A DNA stretch of 64,000 nt from Pontibacter arcticus (lineage in GTDB: Bacteria; Bacteroidota; Bacteroidia; Cytophagales; Hymenobacteraceae), in the NCBI RefSeq assembly GCF_003284895.1, contig NZ_QMDV01000004.1, forward strand, positions 453,787 to 517,786, written 5' to 3'. Under the pieces are notes generated by a model. It was not told where the DNA came from, did not search any database, and saw nothing but the letters and a program-made list of their open reading frames with translations. The position numbers were made by a program, and so were the translations under genes. Positions 60,530 through 64,000 of the stretch are shown piece by piece. How positions within the stretch are numbered: position 1 is the stretch's first letter; each line of letters starts with the position of its first letter.

Positions 60530-61170
60530 CTTATCAAATTACATCCTAAATCTAAATAAGAATTAAGCATATCTAGTGCTCTCATTGCAAGTCTGTTTAT
60601 AAACTGTTTTTATACTTACTAATATTAAGGTAAGCTGAAACATAAATTGTTTATGAATACCCAAGTTTCTAATCTGTACTTTCTTGAGTTCCCTAACATT
60701 GGGCATAGGTATGTTGGTGTATCTTGCTTTGAAATTACCTCTCTCTTTTTTTCTCCTGATGATCCCTGGAGATATAAATCCTATTACAAGTATATTTTAT
60801 TGTAATGTATTTATTTACAGTGAATTGAAGTATTTAAAATTTAATAAAGCTTGTTGTGTAAGATTATAACTCGGTTAGTAGACTAATTGGGATGCCAATG
60901 CAAAGGGACCAGAAAATATACCAAATTTGTTCTTGCTGATTTGGGTTTAAATACAAATGCAATTTATGTATTTTGTTCAATTATAAAATAAATGTGTAAT
61001 CATGGAAAAATATAATAATAAATATTCAAAATTGCTCTTATTTATTGAGAAGTAATATAGTGAAATCTTAATATAAATAAATTAATTCAGTTTTTTAGTA
61101 CCTATAAATTATATTTAATAATACTTTATGGGGTAAATTTATAAAAGTTACAATAAATTACCATTTTTTT
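60530..61170. other. AT-rich region between copies 1 and 2
   Basis: About 640 bp with no convincing gene; a 61-codon frame at 60684-60869 lacks start context and coding character. Contains long A/T runs. Confidence 0.5.
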
Positions 61171-61201
61171 TTGTGGGTAATTAAATTTCGTAGTATGTTT
61201 G
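61171..61201 (+). promoter_or_regulatory. Promoter of lyase-like lipoprotein 2
   Basis: TTG (61171-61173), 20-bp spacer, TATGTTTG (61194-61201). Leader to the ATG at 61442 about 233 nt. Confidence 0.7.
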
Positions 61202-61441
61202 TAACACAAGATTGATACATCAGAATCAGAGTCCGGAATTTGATTTATTATATCATTGAAGAATAAAGATTATCAACTAAAAATTCTTTTTTAATATTAA
61301 ATGTACCGCCTTGGAAAGGTATTGCAGTATCGCTTAAGTATTATTGTCTCACTTAAATTTATCAATTAATCAATCGCTTCTGGGTTTAAATCAAACTTAA
61401 CTTTAAACAGAAAGAAGGAAGCATCTAATCGAGAAAAACAA

Positions 61442-62323
61442 ATGAAACGCACTCAACTTTTAGCCCTATCACTTTTATCATTTTTAACATTTTCATGCGA
61501 GCAAGAAGAGGCTGTTCAGCCAGATGTTGTTGCTAGCACCATTGATACAGAAATGAGTATCCAGAGCGAAATTACCTCTGTTGACTCTTATAGAAGAAAC
61601 CTGCTCACTGAAGAGCGTTTTGAGAAACATGAAGGCAGCTCTTTTATAGATGGTACTTATAGCCCGTTCTATAAAGTACAAGCAAAAAGGATACATAATT
61701 TTGATGCGACAACTGCTAAAGCCAGAAAAGGGTCAAGATCAGCTAAATTCGAATTGCGTAAGTCAGATTCAGGAGTTATTCGTTCAGAATCTATCGGCAG
61801 GCAGAGTGAAACAAATCGTAACCGTTGGTATGGGTTGAGCATGTATTTGCCAAGCGCTAACTGGAGCACATCTAATGATTGGGAAATTATTACTCAGTTC
61901 TGGAGTCAACAAGATCCAGGTGAACCATCACACAATCCTCCGATCGAACTTTTTGTTTCCAGAGGTCGCCTTAAATTAGGCGTGAAGTGGGCTTCTGCCA
62001 GAATCCATACAGATTCTAACCGTGATGGTGAAAAGAAATATGACTTGGGTCCGGTGCCAAAGGATAAGTGGGTTGACTTTGTTTATCATATCAACTACTC
62101 TTACAAATCTGATGGCGTTTTAGAAGTATGGATGGATGGCAAAAAAGTTGTTGATCATAGAGGTCCAAATAGCTACAACGATGCTAAAGTACCTTATTTC
62201 AAATACGGTGTCTATAAGCGTAACTGGGATAGCAAAACCAGCAAGCGTCTACTTTATATTGATGAAGTACGTGTTGGTAATGAGAATGCTACATATAATG
62301 ATGTAGCTCCAATTAGAAAATAA
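61442..62323 (+). CDS. Polysaccharide lyase-like lipoprotein, copy 2
   Basis: A 293-residue lipoprotein starting MKRTQLLALSLLSFLTFSCE, Cys19. Same jelly-roll as copy 1: RNLLTEERFEKHEG, SAKFELRKSDSGVIRSESIG, RNRWYGLSMYLPSANWSTSN, DWEIITQFWSQ, NPPIELFVSRGRLKLGVKWA, VPKDKWVDFVYHINYSY, GPNSYNDAKVPYFKYGVYKR. It is much closer to copy 3 than to copy 1 in protein sequence, but its codons are AT-rich like those of copy 1. The start codon lies directly after an AG-rich stretch (AGAAAGAAGGAAG about 30 bp upstream). Substrate unknown. Confidence 0.82.
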   Translation: MKRTQLLALSLLSFLTFSCEQEEAVQPDVVASTIDTEMSIQSEITSVDSYRRNLLTEERFEKHEGSSFIDGTYSPFYKVQAKRIHNFDATTAKARKGSRSAKFELRKSDSGVIRSESIGRQSETNRNRWYGLSMYLPSANWSTSNDWEIITQFWSQQDPGEPSHNPPIELFVSRGRLKLGVKWASARIHTDSNRDGEKKYDLGPVPKDKWVDFVYHINYSYKSDGVLEVWMDGKKVVDHRGPNSYNDAKVPYFKYGVYKRNWDSKTSKRLLYIDEVRVGNENATYNDVAPIRK

Positions 62324-62346
62324 TTATTGACCATTTTTATTTAGGT

Positions 62347-62400
62347 ATAATAAATTAAAAAAGGCAGAAGGATATCCTTCTGCCTTTTTTAATTTATTAT
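62347..62400. terminator. 54-bp perfect palindromic terminator
   Basis: Perfectly self-complementary about the GGAT|ATCC centre (62373/62374). The core AAAAAAGGCAGAAGGAT and its complement give a strong stem with T-tracts both ways; flanking AT pairs extend it. Confidence 0.93.
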
Positions 62401-62782
62401 GTTTTAAACTTAAAAACACTGATCTAAGCTTGATATAATAGCGGATTCCAGCAGTTATTACATCTGATAACAGGTTGTGTCTTATTGTATAATTCCTCTT
62501 AAGGTTAAATATTCTTTCAAAGGCCATTTCTGTATTTTAAGTATAGGTAAGGTTTAACGTTTAAATTGTGCTTATTTCTGAATACTTTTATATATCGCAT
62601 TTCTTTTGTGCTTAGAAATGTATAATTAAAGTTTTAACGTCGATCGTTGGGTTATATCCATTATTGCAAAGAGTTAATGGATTTTTCAAAAGCGTAAATT
62701 GGATTTAAATTTTTAAAATTATGCCTTAAATATGAATTATTGTAGTAATAACTAAAAGGTTACATTAAAAAGAATATTTATT
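62401..62782. other. AT-rich region between copies 2 and 3
   Basis: About 380 bp, very AT-rich, no convincing gene or structured RNA seen. Confidence 0.5.
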
Positions 62783-62812
62783 TTGCTTATTTAATTATTA
62801 TCAATATGTTTG
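62783..62812 (+). promoter_or_regulatory. Promoter of lyase-like lipoprotein 3
   Basis: TTG (62783-62785), 19-bp spacer, TATGTTTG (62805-62812). Leader to the ATG at 63037 about 217 nt. Confidence 0.7.
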
Positions 62813-63036
62813 TGACAAGTCAATTAGAAAGCGGATTGATGTAGATGTGTCTTGAATTAATTATATTTATAAAAATAAATAAATTGCTTCTGAATTTCAC
62901 TAATCAGCTTTTTGGATTTCATTGGCCATACAGCAAATTCCACTTATTAATCTGAGTTAGCGGGATTATCATTGCAAAATTTATAGCATTTTTATTTGAA
63001 ATAACTTTTACTACTTATTTTTAAAACAGACTTTTT

Positions 63037-63930
63037 ATGAAACGCACCCAACTTTTAGCCGCCGCCCTCGTTTCGTTTTTTACAATTTCATGTGAGCAGT
63101 CCGAAGTGGCCGCTCCAAGCGTTAGCCAGTCCATTGCAGGCGAGGTAAGCCAGCAGCAGCAATCTGTTATCTCTTCAGTAGAGACGTACCGCAAAAACCT
63201 GCTGGTAGAAGAGCGCTTTGAAACCCCTGAACTGGCCGATTTCATTTCGGGCAACTACAGTGCCTTCTACAAGATGCAGTCCTCCAGGCTCTACAGCTTT
63301 GATGCCTCCGCCGAGAAGGCAAAGAAAGGAACGCGTTCAGGTAAGTTTGAGATGCTCAAGGCCGATGCCGCCGCAGGCGTGATCCGCTCGGAGGCGGCCA
63401 GTCGTAATGCTGAAACCAACCGTCACCGCTGGTACGGGCTGAGCCTGTATCTGCCATCCTCGGACTGGAGCACCTCCAATGACTGGGAGATCATCACCCA
63501 GTTCTGGAGCCAGCACGATGCGGGCGAGGAGGCACACAACCCACCTATTGAATTGTTTGTCTCCAAGGGCCGCTTAAAGCTGGGTGTGAAGTGGGCCTCT
63601 GCCCCGATCCACACGGATGCCACCCGGGACGGAGAATTAAAGTTTGACCTGGGCCTGCTGCCCAAAGACAAGTGGGCGGACTTTGTCTACCACATCAACT
63701 ACTCCTACAAGGAAGACGGCCTGATTCAGGTATGGATGGATGGCAAACTGGTGGTCAACCACAAAGGCCCCAACAGCTACAACGACCAGAAGATACCTTT
63801 CTTCAAATACGGCATCTACAAGCGCAACTGGGACACCGCCACCACCAAGCGCAGGCTCTTTGTGGATGAGGTGCGGGTAGGAAACGAGAATGCCACCTAC
63901 AACGACGTGGCCCCGACCAGAAAACTTTAA
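63037..63930 (+). CDS. Polysaccharide lyase-like lipoprotein, copy 3 (GC-rich)
   Basis: A 297-residue lipoprotein starting MKRTQLLAAALVSFFTISCE, Cys19. The mature domain matches copy 2 closely: NRHRWYGLSLYLPSSDWSTS, DWEIITQFWSQHDAGEEAHN, PPIELFVSKGRLKLGVKWAS, LPKDKWADFVYHINYSYKED, PNSYNDQKIPFFKYGIYKRN. Codon use is strikingly different: over 60 aligned bases of the WYGLS region it has 37 G/C against 28 in copy 2. Its upstream DNA remains AT-rich. Recent arrival of the coding sequence from a GC-richer relative, or selection for preferred codons, could explain this. Confidence 0.82.
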   Translation: MKRTQLLAAALVSFFTISCEQSEVAAPSVSQSIAGEVSQQQQSVISSVETYRKNLLVEERFETPELADFISGNYSAFYKMQSSRLYSFDASAEKAKKGTRSGKFEMLKADAAAGVIRSEAASRNAETNRHRWYGLSLYLPSSDWSTSNDWEIITQFWSQHDAGEEAHNPPIELFVSKGRLKLGVKWASAPIHTDATRDGELKFDLGLLPKDKWADFVYHINYSYKEDGLIQVWMDGKLVVNHKGPNSYNDQKIPFFKYGIYKRNWDTATTKRRLFVDEVRVGNENATYNDVAPTRKL

Positions 63931-63945
63931 TATAGGTTATACTTC

Positions 63946-63987
63946 AAACAGCACAGGCAGAAGATCACTCTTCTGCCTGTGCTGTTT
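63946..63987 (+). terminator. Terminator after copy 3
   Basis: AAACAGCACAGGCAGAAGA (63946-63964), TCAC loop, TCTTCTGCCTGTGCTGTTT (63969-63987), perfect 19-bp arms, then T-rich. Confidence 0.94.
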
Positions 63988-64000
63988 TTAATGTGGGAAG

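Noticed and set aside
60684..60869. 61-codon frame between copies 1 and 2
   Set aside because: Hydrophobic low-complexity translation in AT-rich spacer; no homologous frame in the other two spacers.

Overview
The window looks like chromosomal DNA of a Bacteroidota bacterium of the order Cytophagales, most likely Hymenobacteraceae (Pontibacter-like; the genus is a guess). The grounds are a type IX secretion cargo module (giant CHU_C-terminated protein, PorP/SprF, OmpA-like protein), DUF4199 membrane proteins, a Bacteroidota-type tyrosine integrase, and promoters of the TTG-N17-20-TAnnTTTG form. Nearly every gene is housekeeping or envelope-related. No rRNA, tRNA, IS or CRISPR array was seen.

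Layout. 1-1.44 kb: SOS mutagenesis operon umuDC (umuC cut by the window edge) behind two stacked palindromes. 1.8-8.8 kb: MaoC-like hydratase, a cysteine-desulfurase-like enzyme, Nudix hydrolase, then an alanine-rich secreted protein, an outer-membrane barrel and a response regulator/histidine kinase pair reading leftwards. 9.0-13.95 kb: a three-gene defence-type operon of a PLD-fold nuclease, a McrB-like AAA+ motor and a DUF2357 PD-(D/E)XK nuclease. 14-19.8 kb: DnaQ-like exonuclease, a four-gene TelA operon with a 58-codon gene, an SDR enzyme with a lipobox, and an orphan H-NOX haem protein. 20.4-27.7 kb: the type IX secretion cargo cluster.

27.78-34.80 kb: a compact 7-kb integrated element inserted at the 3' end of mnmE and bounded by a 20-bp direct repeat. 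It carries an integrase, an excisionase-like regulator, helix-turn-helix proteins, a VRR-NUC nuclease, an initiator-like gene containing four 21-bp iterons, and a terminase small subunit, but no capsid, tail or conjugation genes. It resembles a phage-inducible chromosomal island (phage satellite) and is the most interesting object in the window.

34.8-58.4 kb: mnmE, a thioredoxin-like protein, a five-gene Mn/Fe ABC transporter operon with its DtxR-type regulator, a FabH-type ketosynthase, a glycosyltransferase, dapD, hydroxybutyryl-CoA dehydrogenase, two tandem lmo0937-type miniproteins, an ABC-F protein with a degenerate second Walker A, DUF4199 pair, L,D-transpeptidase, M48 protease, lipid kinase, metallophosphoesterase, Lon-N-domain protein and mtgA. 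58.4-64 kb: three paralogous lipoproteins of the polysaccharide-lyase type, each in AT-rich DNA behind the same promoter octamer and a leader of about 220-235 nt; the third copy is markedly more GC-rich.

Across the whole window the octamer AAGTATAA/TTATACTT is strongly over-represented, both between and inside genes. No database search was possible; family names rest on recognisable motifs.
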